Positions 1 to 5,694 of a stretch of 7,072 nt of DNA are shown here, in pieces. The DNA comes from Planctomycetota bacterium (GTDB lineage Bacteria; Planctomycetota; Phycisphaerae; UBA1845; PWPN01). The stretch spans positions 3,589,739 through 3,596,810 of the forward strand of contig CP070790.1 in assembly GCA_020346805.1 (NCBI GenBank), given 5' to 3'. The notes below the pieces were generated by a model. That model did not search any database, was not told the DNA's origin, and saw only the letters and a list, made by a program, of their open reading frames with translations. Position 1 is the stretch's first letter, and every line of letters begins with the position of its first letter. Position numbers and translations under genes: made by a program.

Positions 1-177
1 CTGGTAATTTATAACCATGGGAGTGTTTTGTTGTGTGCTGTTGGTGAGATAATTTCTTTTAAGAGTTTATCTTGTGCTGACCGCGCATGCATTAGATCGG
101 TTGCCTATTATATTACTTTTTCAAGTTTTTATGGAAGCCACTCTGGATAAGAACGGTATTGGATCTCGGGTTAAAAG

Positions 178-213
178 GATGGTCCACCTCAGGAGGTTTT
201 GAGGTGGACCATC
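178..213. repeat. Perfect 14-bp inverted repeat (hairpin, 8-nt loop)
   Basis: The arms GATGGTCCACCTCA (178-191) and TGAGGTGGACCATC (200-213) are exact reverse complements around an 8-base loop, GGAGGTTT. Fourteen uninterrupted pairs, about half of them G-C, would make a very stable hairpin in RNA from either strand. No run of T follows in either direction, so it is not a canonical intrinsic terminator. It could be part of a structured RNA, a protein-binding site, a recombination or transposition end, or a stabilising 3' hairpin for a transcript arriving from the left. The arms are certain; the role is unknown. Confidence 0.85.
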
Positions 214-224
214 AAGAATTGGGG

Positions 225-244
225 CATACGTCATCAGACGTATG
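225..244. repeat. Perfect 8-bp hairpin next to the 14-bp one
   Basis: The arms CATACGTC (225-232) and GACGTATG (237-244) are exact reverse complements around the four-base loop ATCA, and a flanking G-T wobble could add one pair. It begins 11 bases after the larger hairpin at 178-213, so the two would stand side by side in a transcript. No T-tract follows. The function is not evident. Confidence 0.7.
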
Positions 245-258
245 TATTAAACAATTTT

Positions 259-343
259 GCCTCCACCCTTATTTGCGACGTCATAGCATCGGCAAAACAC
301 TAAAGGCCCGAAACATCGGCGTCGCATATTTGGGTGTAAGGGC
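259..343. repeat. Large imperfect inverted repeat (stem-loop)
   Basis: The left arm 264-280 (CACCC, TT, then ATTTGCGACG) pairs with the right arm 320-336 (CGTCGCATAT, TT, GGGTG). Mismatches occur only at a T-T pair opposite 269-270 and one at position 273. An outer GCC/GGC pair (259-261 with 341-343) extends the stem beyond a small internal loop. The apical region of about 39 bases (281-319) contains no strong pairing of its own. A long stem with symmetric internal loops looks more like a folded RNA or a recombination site than like a terminator. I do not recognise the family. Confidence 0.55.
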
Positions 344-348
344 TTGTA

Positions 349-394
349 TTGTCCAGTTAGCCGTCGACACAATTGTTCTACCGGCAAAGGACAA
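349..394. repeat. Imperfect hairpin with palindromic loop
   Basis: TTGTCC (349-354) pairs with GGACAA (389-394). Inside an asymmetric internal loop, GCCG (360-363) pairs with CGGC (382-385). The apical loop holds the palindrome ACAATTGT (369-376). It follows the larger stem-loop ending at 343 almost directly, so three or four helices stand in series. GTTAGCC at 357-363 superficially resembles an integron core site but does not fit the GTTRRRY consensus. The role is unknown. Confidence 0.45.
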
Positions 395-446
395 AACTAA
401 TATAAAACATAAAATTTTCATTATCGTAAGCCTTACTTCCTCCTTT

Positions 447-544
447 CAGAGCACACTGACTCAGCTCTGTAAATGCTGCAGCCATATCGATTTTACAGAG
501 CCAAAACCTGCTCTCGTAAAAAGCCACTCTTCTCAGTGCAGAGC
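447..544. repeat. Chain of alternating CAGAGC / GCTCT elements
   Basis: Five mutually complementary short elements alternate: CAGAGC (447-452), GCTCTG (464-469), CAGAGC (496-501), GCTCTC (510-515) and CAGAGC (539-544). The strongest helix is 10 bp, GCTCTGTAAA (464-473) with TTTACAGAGC (492-501). The other neighbouring elements can form 5-6 bp helices that exclude it. Such an order permits mutually exclusive folds, as in attenuators, but no downstream gene or T-tract makes a regulatory role obvious. The arms are visible directly; the switch idea is inference. Confidence 0.45.
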
Positions 545-737
545 TTTATCCTAAGCGCTTGCACATCACCCAACTACTTCCGACTGCTCCGATGCGAGGA
601 GACATGCACCAGAACTATGTACCGCCTTACTACTTAAGGGTATAAGGGTTTTGTATCGTTTCTCTCTCCGTTTATGAATATATCACCATTTTACTAATTA
701 GAGGATCTAAAAATCAATGATTTGTTGAATATTTGTT

Positions 738-762
738 TTATATCTTCTTATAAAAGATATAA
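738..762. repeat. AT-rich hairpin
   Basis: The arms 738-746 (TTATATCTT) and 754-762 (AAGATATAA) pair over nine bases around a seven-base loop. ATTTGT (731-736) and ACAAAT (774-779) could add an outer helix. Every pair but one is A-T, so in DNA this could equally be an operator-like dyad or simply base composition. It lies about 35 bases upstream of the small ORF cluster that begins at 797. Confidence 0.35.
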
Positions 763-822
763 GTTTATTGAATACAAATAGTTATTGGTGTTTACCATGT
801 GTTTGATTACAGTGAGGTTTTA

Positions 823-939
823 ATGATCCGTTTTGATCTTAAATCTATAATTCCAAAAATGAATGGTGGACTCGCTCGATCCAAGACCGGATGTATGTAC
901 ATAATATTGGCGTTTTCTATTTTTGTTGTAGTTGAATGA
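823..939 (+). CDS. Possible 38-residue single-pass membrane peptide
   Basis: ATG at 823 is preceded by GAGG (814-817) with a five-base spacer, one of the better ribosome-binding sites in the window. The frame runs 38 codons to a TGA at 937-939. The peptide begins MIRFDLKSIIPKMNGG, then has a short basic stretch, and ends in a hydrophobic tail (about residues 24-37, MYIILAFSIFVVV) that could span or anchor in a membrane with the basic side inside. A nine-codon reading frame (797-823, MCLITVRF) ends in TAATG, its stop overlapping this start, which would allow coupled translation. It ends six bases before the convergent mutS2 stop codon. No homologue is recognised; size and chance occurrence keep confidence low. 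Confidence 0.3.
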   Translation: MIRFDLKSIIPKMNGGLARSKTGCMYIILAFSIFVVVE

Positions 940-945
940 CTTGGT

Positions 946-2856
946 CTAATTATCCTTCTCGGTGATGGTTAATTCTCGGATGGGGACTTCGATTTCCATG
1001 GCCCCGACGGATACAACGGCCAATTGTTTGTGCAGCTGCATACGAACCACTTTACCAGATCGGTCAAATTGTTTGACGTGTACTTCATCTCCCGGCCGAA
1101 GTGAAAGAATCATGTTAACCCACTTTTGAAAAGCATCCTGTTGATCCTGCAGATCCTTTAGTTCCTGTTCGGCTGCTTGCTTCTGCTGCTGGGCCTGCAA
1201 TTTGGCGTCCTCGGCTTCGGCGCGGGCACGTTCAGCCTGTCGGCGGGACAGCAGCGTACCCTTGATGGCACGGGTTAGTTGCTCATGTGAGCCGCTTAAA
1301 TGATGACGAGCCCCTTCTATAAGTTCCTTGGGCAAACCCAGCCGCTCGGCAATGTTGATAGCATTACTATTGCCCGGCTCGCCGATTAATAGCCGATAGG
1401 TCGGTCTAAGTGTCTGGGGATCGAAATCCACACAGGCATTTTCCGCTCGTCCTTCGGTGTAGGCCAGACTCTTCAACACCCCCAGATGTGTGGTGACCAA
1501 ACATGGACATCGGCGTTCGAGCAGTTCGGTTACCATTGCCCGCCCCAGGGCCGCCCCTTCATCAGGATCGGTGCCCGCCCCTAACTCGTCGATCAATATC
1601 AGCGTTTTGGCCCGGGCCCGTTTCAAAATAACCATCAAGCGTTTGAGATGAGCGCTGAATGTACTGAGCGACTGCTGCATACTCTGTTCATCACCGATAT
1701 CCACCAGGATATCGGTGTAAATCGGCACCTGGCTGCCCGGCTTGGCCGGTATGGGCAGACCGGCCTGGGCCATCGCACAGTGCAATGCTACCGTCTTAAG
1801 GGCCACCGTTTTGCCCCCCGTATTCGGCCCGGTAATCACCAACACATCGAAATCATCACCCAATCGAATATTGATGGGCACCACCTCCATATCTTCCGAA
1901 CGGGCCCGGGCTTCCTTTTGCATCTGGACCAAGAGTGGGTGGCGGGCCTGGTTGAGCTGAAGTTTCCCGTCTGTGGAGATGTGCGGACATGCCATATCAT
2001 AGGCCCAGGCAAACCGTACCTTGGCTACTATCAAGTCGATGATGGCCAGGGTATCCAGGGTTTTTAGTATTTCCTTGCTGTTGACTTGAACCAGATGGGT
2101 CAGGTGCCAGAGCAGCCGATTGATTTCTGCCGTCTCGTCGGCTTTCAGCGAGATAATCTTGTTGTTCAATTCCACCGCTTCGGCCGGCTCGACAAACAGC
2201 GTTGCCCCCGAATCCGAACTGCGGTGTACGATACCCGACACCCGCCCTCGATATTCAGCCGCCAGGGGTAGCACCAGCCGATCGTCGTGAAAGGTGGCCT
2301 GTGGGTAACGCAGCCATCGAGTAACGTTTTTGTTGCGGAGCAACCGGTCGACGACGTGGCCGATGGATATTTTGGCGTTGGCAATGTCGGTGCGTATTTT
2401 GCGCAACTTGGCGCTGGCATCATCGCGGATTTCACCTTTGGTATCGACAATCCGGTGAATGGCATCGCCGATCGACTTGAAATCACCGATGTTCTCGCAT
2501 ACGGCCCGCAACTCGGTGGCATCCTCACGTAACGAATTAACCCAGTTAACGATTGAGTGGGTGGCGTCGAGGGTTTCGGCCACTATGGCGAAGTCATCCG
2601 GTTCCAGGCAGTGGGGCGGTACCGCCGCCTGTACCGCCGCTCGAATGTCGTGGATACCCCCGAATGGCGGGAGGTCGGTATATGATCCGGCCTCGATCAT
2701 CTCAGTTACCTGTCTCGACCACTGCTTGATCAGTTTACCGCTGATTGCCGGTTTGATCTTCAGGGCCTTTTGCCGCCCCAGTGCGCAGTTGGTGTGTTCG
2801 GCCAGTATCTGCCGAATGCGATCAAAATCGATAATATCCAAAGTGTGACGGTCCAT
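946..2856 (-). CDS. mutS2: MutS2-family ATPase lacking the Smr domain
   Basis: This is a MutS2-type protein, the MutS paralogue that acts on branched DNA or on collided ribosomes rather than in mismatch repair. Numbered from the Met at 2856 (636 aa), it opens with the family-typical TLDIIDFDRIRQIL. The core and lever region follows, then the ATPase: Walker A GPNTGGKT at 343-350, ST-FSAHL around 398-404, Walker B ILIDELGAGTD at about 420-430 and VTTHLG near 454-459. A Gln/Ala/Glu-rich coiled coil lies at about 530-585, and a small KOW-like beta segment (RPGDEVHVKQFDRSGK) precedes the stop TAG. The usual C-terminal Smr nuclease domain (LDLRG motif) is missing, which explains a length well under the usual 780 or so. 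The frame extends to 2919 and also has Met at 2865. I chose 2856 by similarity to family N-termini; no candidate has a good ribosome-binding site. Confidence 0.93.
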   Translation of the reverse strand: MDRHTLDIIDFDRIRQILAEHTNCALGRQKALKIKPAISGKLIKQWSRQVTEMIEAGSYTDLPPFGGIHDIRAAVQAAVPPHCLEPDDFAIVAETLDATHSIVNWVNSLREDATELRAVCENIGDFKSIGDAIHRIVDTKGEIRDDASAKLRKIRTDIANAKISIGHVVDRLLRNKNVTRWLRYPQATFHDDRLVLPLAAEYRGRVSGIVHRSSDSGATLFVEPAEAVELNNKIISLKADETAEINRLLWHLTHLVQVNSKEILKTLDTLAIIDLIVAKVRFAWAYDMACPHISTDGKLQLNQARHPLLVQMQKEARARSEDMEVVPINIRLGDDFDVLVITGPNTGGKTVALKTVALHCAMAQAGLPIPAKPGSQVPIYTDILVDIGDEQSMQQSLSTFSAHLKRLMVILKRARAKTLILIDELGAGTDPDEGAALGRAMVTELLERRCPCLVTTHLGVLKSLAYTEGRAENACVDFDPQTLRPTYRLLIGEPGNSNAINIAERLGLPKELIEGARHHLSGSHEQLTRAIKGTLLSRRQAERARAEAEDAKLQAQQQKQAAEQELKDLQDQQDAFQKWVNMILSLRPGDEVHVKQFDRSGKVVRMQLHKQLAVVSVGAMEIEVPIRELTITEKDN

Positions 2857-3197
2857 GTTATGCATTCTAGACGTTAACCCGCCCAATCTCCAAACCGCCC
2901 AGGCACCGAATTTTCCCACATAATCCGCATATCAATACTGATGACGCAACATTGACTTGATAACTCCAGAATTTGACTGCTCATAGCATCAAATAGAAAT
3001 CGGTCTTTCAGATAAATCTGCTGTTATAAATCCACTGAAGGCCGGTCTATAACTGCTCTGGGGCTTGGTTCCTTGCTGTTTATTTAATGTCAAAGTGTCC
3101 GGACCGGCGGCGCATTTTTTGCCGATCCCATGCGAATTTTGCGCGATTTTACAATCTTTACAAACCATCTTCAGAGCCAGCGGCGGGTTAGTCGATA

Positions 3198-3213
3198 GAT
3201 ATCACGTGTTATC
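3198..3213. promoter_or_regulatory. Near-perfect 16-bp palindrome, possible operator
   Basis: GATATCACGTGTTATC matches its own reverse complement at 14 of 16 positions around a CACGTG centre, the kind of symmetry bound by dimeric regulators. A second reading of the same stretch pairs GTCGATA (3191-3197) with TATCGGAC (3210-3217) through one bulge. A T7 run begins nine bases further on, but the spacing is too long for a standard terminator. It sits in the divergent region between mutS2 and the plus-strand genes. No regulator is encoded nearby, so the assignment as an operator is inference. Confidence 0.3.
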
Positions 3214-3299
3214 GGACAAAAAGGTGTTTTTTTCTGGATGGTACCAGTTGAACTTGGGCTGGCCTTCACTTGTCCCGGTGAATCTACAGTCAAATTAAT

Positions 3300-3327
3300 T
3301 TGTGATTTTAAAAACAACTTTTGTAAC
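3300..3327 (+). promoter_or_regulatory. Weak candidate promoter for the plus-strand genes
   Basis: TTGTGA (3300-3305) and TGTAAC (3322-3327) each match the sigma-70 consensus hexamers at four of six positions and are 16 bases apart, in AT-rich sequence. Transcription would begin near 3334, shortly before the ribosome-binding site at 3344-3348. The match is modest and could be chance; position is its main support. Confidence 0.2.
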
Positions 3328-3357
3328 GATCGCCTGGTTAAATAGAGGCTGCTATCA

Positions 3358-3453
3358 ATGACACAAGTACCGCTGGCATCGAATGATAATGCTGATGGTG
3401 ATGTGTGGGATTTGATGACGGCAGAAACTCTAAAAGTTAATAAAGGTCGATAA
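3358..3453 (+). CDS. Possible 31-residue peptide, or start of a broken gene
   Basis: ATG at 3358 follows AGAGG (3344-3348) with a nine-base spacer, a good ribosome-binding site for this window. It opens a 31-codon frame ending TAA at 3451-3453. The peptide begins MTQVPLASNDNADGDVWDLM, is polar and acidic in its first half and basic at its end, and has no membrane segment. After the stop, the +1-shifted frame carries protein-like sequence (FKVVLKVDEVIDVPSPQKLG, from 3479) to a TAA at 3560-3562, five bases before the next gene. This could be a leader peptide, a tiny gene, or a small gene broken by a frameshift. I recognise no family. Confidence 0.3.
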   Translation: MTQVPLASNDNADGDVWDLMTAETLKVNKGR

Positions 3454-3567
3454 GATCGTGTGAATTCGAAACTTCACGTTCAAGGTGGTCCTAAAAGTAG
3501 ACGAAGTTATTGATGTTCCAAGTCCGCAGAAATTAGGCGGCAATCAGGCGAATACGCCATAAACGGG

Positions 3568-3930
3568 GTGCACGTGACAGCCCAGAGGGTTGTTGGGAAA
3601 TATACTCCCGGATTATTTAGGGTGAAAGAGACAGAGTGTCATTTTCTCTATATCCGGGAGCAGAGGGGGCAACAGTTTCATGAAGTTCGGTCACTCGGGT
3701 GCCGAAGTCACGGAGCCAGGATTATGGATTTTGTTCGACAACTCTCGCTGGTGAAAGGGGAAGAACGATACGTTTTCCGTTATCAGGCAGGACGTGAGGC
3801 TGACATTATCAGTGTATTTGCGGAAATGGCGGCCGATGTCGAGCGTGATTTCGACTGGTTTGATGCCGCGGTCTTGAGTTATCAGATGGGCCGGCGGCTG
3901 GAGATGGATCTCGAAGAAGTATTGCCATAG
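3568..3930 (+). CDS. Hypothetical protein, 120 aa, upstream of xer
   Basis: I do not recognise this protein. The frame starts at GTG 3568. A second GTG at 3574 (118 aa) has GGGGT just upstream and is an equally likely start. The N-terminal half (RVVGKYTPGLFRVKETE, then FLYIREQRG) looks beta-rich. The C-terminal half, from about residue 60, reads as amphipathic and acidic (GEERYVFRYQAG, then ISVFAEMAADVERDFDWFDA), ending in a Glu/Asp-rich tail, EMDLEEVLP. There are only two cysteines, no signal peptide and no membrane segment, so a soluble cytoplasmic protein is likely. Evidence that it is real comes from its even amino-acid composition, codon use like its neighbours and its orientation with xer, 85 bases downstream. 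Co-transcription with xer is plausible; function is unknown. Confidence 0.65.
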   Translation: MHVTAQRVVGKYTPGLFRVKETECHFLYIREQRGQQFHEVRSLGCRSHGARIMDFVRQLSLVKGEERYVFRYQAGREADIISVFAEMAADVERDFDWFDAAVLSYQMGRRLEMDLEEVLP

Positions 3931-4015
3931 GGGGCGGAAAAAGGCTTCGGATTTGTCCAAAACTTTGTTGGCCAGGTTGGAAATGTGAACATTCGCCGTT
4001 GGTGTCAATAACGCC

Positions 4016-5032
4016 ATGAGTGAGAATAATTTGATAGAAGAATTCCTAAACTACCTACGTTTCGAACGGCACTTTTCGCCCCATACCGCCAAGTGCTATG
4101 CCGCCGATCTGAGTCAATTCTGCGAGTTCCTCGCGGATTCCAGAGGCGGGAGTAGACCGCAAACTCAAACCGCTCAACCCGGTTACGATGCTGCCGGCGG
4201 CGGGACAGCTGTCGCAACGTCCGTAAAATCTGTGGCGGCGCCGGTCCAGATGGGGCACGACGAGCGGGCGGTGCTGATGGCCGTTGAAGACGAGGATGTG
4301 AGGCGGTTCCTGGCTTTTCTGCGTGAACACGAGTACTCCAAGAGTACCACCGCAAGAAAACTTGCCACCTTGAGAAGTTTCTACAAGTTCTGCCTCAAAC
4401 GGTCATACGTTCAGAATAATCCCCTGTCTTCAATCCGAACTCCCAAACAGGATAAGCGGCTGCCCAAGTTCCTCGAGGAGGAGCAGGTCCGCCGGCTGCT
4501 GGAGACGCCGGACGTGACCACTCTGTTAGGGGCACGGGATCGAGCCATGCTCGAAACCATGTACTCCACCGGGGTGAGGGTCAGCGAGTTGGTCGACCTC
4601 AACCTTTCAGACGTTGATTTCGTCGGCGAGTGTCTGCACATTCGCGGTAAGGGCAAGAAGGAACGGGTAACCCCCATTTCGCCCACGGCCCTGGCGTGGA
4701 TCAGGCGTTATATGGATATGAGGCGATCGGATCCTCGGTCGGCGAATTTCGATCAGCAGGCCGTCTTTGTGAACAAGCATGGCCAGCGGCTGAGTACCAG
4801 AAGTGTTCGCCGCAAGCTCGACAAGTATCTGGCTATCACAGGGCTCGATTCGTCGATCAGTCCGCATACTTTGCGCCATAGTTTCGCTACCCATATGCTA
4901 AATCGTGGTGCGGATCTGCGCAGTGTGCAGGAATTGCTCGGACATCAGTCATTGTCAACCACTCAGATCTACACCCACGTAACGACTGAACGCATGAAGC
5001 AGGCTTACGACGAGTCTCATCCCCGAGCGTAG
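4016..5032 (+). CDS. xerC: Xer-type tyrosine recombinase (XerC/XerD)
   Basis: A 338-residue site-specific recombinase of the kind that resolves chromosome dimers at dif. The N-terminal SAM-like core-binding domain covers about residues 5-130 and the catalytic domain about 150-330. The full active-site set is visible: Arg188 in STGVRVSEL, Lys212 in RGKGKKERV, His284 and Arg287 in PHTLRHSFATHML, His310 in LLGHQSLSTTQ and the nucleophile Tyr319 in IYTHV. The end, YDESHPRA, is typical of XerC/XerD. It is about 40 residues longer than usual because of a Gly/Ala/Gln/Thr-rich insert at about 43-87. XerC and XerD cannot be separated on sequence alone; xerC is used as a label. ATG 4016 is the only sensible start (an in-frame TGA lies at 3986), with no clear ribosome-binding site. 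The gene ends in tandem in-frame stops TAG TAA. No phage or transposon genes adjoin it. Confidence 0.93.
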   Translation: MSENNLIEEFLNYLRFERHFSPHTAKCYAADLSQFCEFLADSRGGSRPQTQTAQPGYDAAGGGTAVATSVKSVAAPVQMGHDERAVLMAVEDEDVRRFLAFLREHEYSKSTTARKLATLRSFYKFCLKRSYVQNNPLSSIRTPKQDKRLPKFLEEEQVRRLLETPDVTTLLGARDRAMLETMYSTGVRVSELVDLNLSDVDFVGECLHIRGKGKKERVTPISPTALAWIRRYMDMRRSDPRSANFDQQAVFVNKHGQRLSTRSVRRKLDKYLAITGLDSSISPHTLRHSFATHMLNRGADLRSVQELLGHQSLSTTQIYTHVTTERMKQAYDESHPRA

Positions 5033-5059
5033 TAAAGGGATTCTAATACTGCATATAAC

Positions 5060-5086
5060 AAAGGGGCACCGCCCGGTGCCTCTTTT
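5060..5086. terminator. Intrinsic terminator shared by convergent genes
   Basis: AAAGGGGCACC (5060-5070) pairs with GGTGCCTCTTT (5075-5085) over eleven positions with one G-T wobble, around the loop GCCC, and is followed by T at 5086. On the plus strand this ends xer transcripts, 28 bases past the stop. On the minus strand the same stem is followed by CCCTTTGTT and lies 14 bases past the CYTH gene's stop, so it can serve both directions, more weakly in the second. Confidence 0.8.
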
Positions 5087-5099
5087 GCGCGCCGGATTT

Positions 5100-5678
5100 T
5101 TATTGAGAAGTTTGTTCAAAGGTTATTTGTGAGCTGTCAATTCCTTGTTGTTGGCAGTATTCAATCAGCAAAGCGATGTAGCTCTTGGTAATGTTGGGCA
5201 GGGTATGCAGGCCGAGCGATTCGGTAAGGCGGTGAACCTGTTGCTGGTTGGGCCCCTCGATCTCGACATAATGGCCCAGGTAAGGTACCTCATCCAACTC
5301 GATTTTACAGTTATCCAATCGCCAGCTTTCCCGCCGTTTTTCGAAATAAAGAAACTCCAAGTACCCCAAAGCTTTCAGTAGGGTACAAGCGTTTTGGGGA
5401 TTGTCGATGCCGGTGGTAATTTCTTCACGTACTTTCAGATCTTTATCCAGTTGAGGCCCCTTGAAGGTGATCGATGCGCTGCTGGCTTCCCCTTCCAGCG
5501 AGCGGCAGCTGCGAATCCGCAGACCCCGTCCTCCGGCCAGCAAGGTGCGTTGGGCATTATCGAAGATATGATTCTTTTCAAAAACCTGCCCGATACGATC
5601 AGCACCAAGCTCAACCAGCTTTGCCCGAATCTTCTGGTGCGAATCAACTTTGATTTTGGCTTCGATTTCCAAAGACAT
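5100..5678 (-). CDS. cyaB: CYTH-domain protein (class IV adenylate cyclase-like)
   Basis: A 192-residue protein of the CYTH superfamily, whose members bind triphosphates inside a beta-barrel tunnel with metal ions and act as class IV adenylate cyclases, thiamine triphosphatases or tripolyphosphatases. It opens with the family's ExExK signature (Glu4, Glu6, Lys8 in LEIEAKIK). The expected charged strands follow: RGLRIR (51-56), ITFKGP (Lys73), KVREEI (82-87), FEKRRESW (112-119), IELDEVP (126-132) and YVEIEGP (137-143). The length suits a single-domain CyaB-like enzyme and looks complete. Start ATG 5678 lies 16 bases after the leuS stop, so the two probably share a transcript. The substrate cannot be decided from sequence; the gene symbol follows the class IV cyclase label and is tentative. 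Confidence 0.85.
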   Translation of the reverse strand: MSLEIEAKIKVDSHQKIRAKLVELGADRIGQVFEKNHIFDNAQRTLLAGGRGLRIRSCRSLEGEASSASITFKGPQLDKDLKVREEITTGIDNPQNACTLLKALGYLEFLYFEKRRESWRLDNCKIELDEVPYLGHYVEIEGPNQQQVHRLTESLGLHTLPNITKSYIALLIEYCQQQGIDSSQITFEQTSQ

Positions 5679-5694
5679 AATCTGTTCTTGATTG

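Larger units (their letters stand above)
1..822. other. Gene-poor, AT-rich segment with dense inverted repeats
   Basis: I see no protein-coding gene I can support here. Frame 1 is open from the window edge to a TAA at 148-150, but the 49 residues it gives do not resemble any family I know, so at most it is the tail of a gene outside the window. A TTG-started plus-strand frame from 159 to 554 runs straight through several hairpins and reads as low-information sequence, so I regard it as chance. What the segment does hold is a cluster of inverted repeats between 178 and 544, listed separately, and AT-rich sequence with a weak hairpin at 738-762. No tRNA, rRNA, tmRNA, RNase P or SRP RNA signature is recognisable. 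Confidence 0.6.
2857..3357. other. Divergent intergenic region upstream of mutS2
   Basis: About 500 bases separate mutS2 from the first plus-strand candidate ORF and should hold promoters for both directions. TTGACT occurs twice (near 2953 and 2974), but neither copy has a convincing -10 partner on the plus strand. The segment also contains the palindrome GTCCGGAC near 3096, a near-perfect 16-bp palindrome at 3198-3213, and a T7 run at 3227-3233. A minus-strand frame at 2989-3168 could encode 59 residues starting MVCKDCKIAQNSHG, with a CxxC pair. It lacks a clear ribosome-binding site, so I do not call it a gene. A plus-strand frame at 3065-3298 looks like chance. Confidence 0.5.

Noticed and set aside
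1..150. Open frame from the window edge to a TAA at 148-150, possible end of an upstream gene
   Set aside because: The 49 residues are compositionally odd (many Ser, Cys, Tyr) and match nothing recognisable; too short to call.
349..396. Integron attC site suggested by GTTAGCC within a hairpin
   Set aside because: The core does not fit GTTRRRY, no complementary RYYYAAC core is correctly placed, and no integrase of the IntI type is present.
159..554. 131-codon plus-strand frame starting with TTG
   Set aside because: It spans several strong inverted repeats, has no ribosome-binding site and reads as no known family; treated as a chance frame.
885..912. dif-like sequence (TGTACATAATATTGG) considered as a Xer target
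   Set aside because: Only part of one arm resembles dif; the second 11-bp arm with TTATG is absent, so it is not a credible dif site.
1648..2848. Plus-strand frames opposite mutS2
   Set aside because: They are shadows of a well-supported minus-strand gene with clear ATPase motifs.
3210..3233. Intrinsic terminator formed by the stem at 3191-3217 and the T7 run
   Set aside because: The T-run begins nine bases after the stem and the stem has a bulge and a 12-base loop, so it is a poor terminator.
3691..4017. Minus-strand 108-codon frame opposite the 120-aa gene
   Set aside because: It overlaps the plus-strand gene antisense and crosses into the xer start; composition is not protein-like and no start signal is evident.
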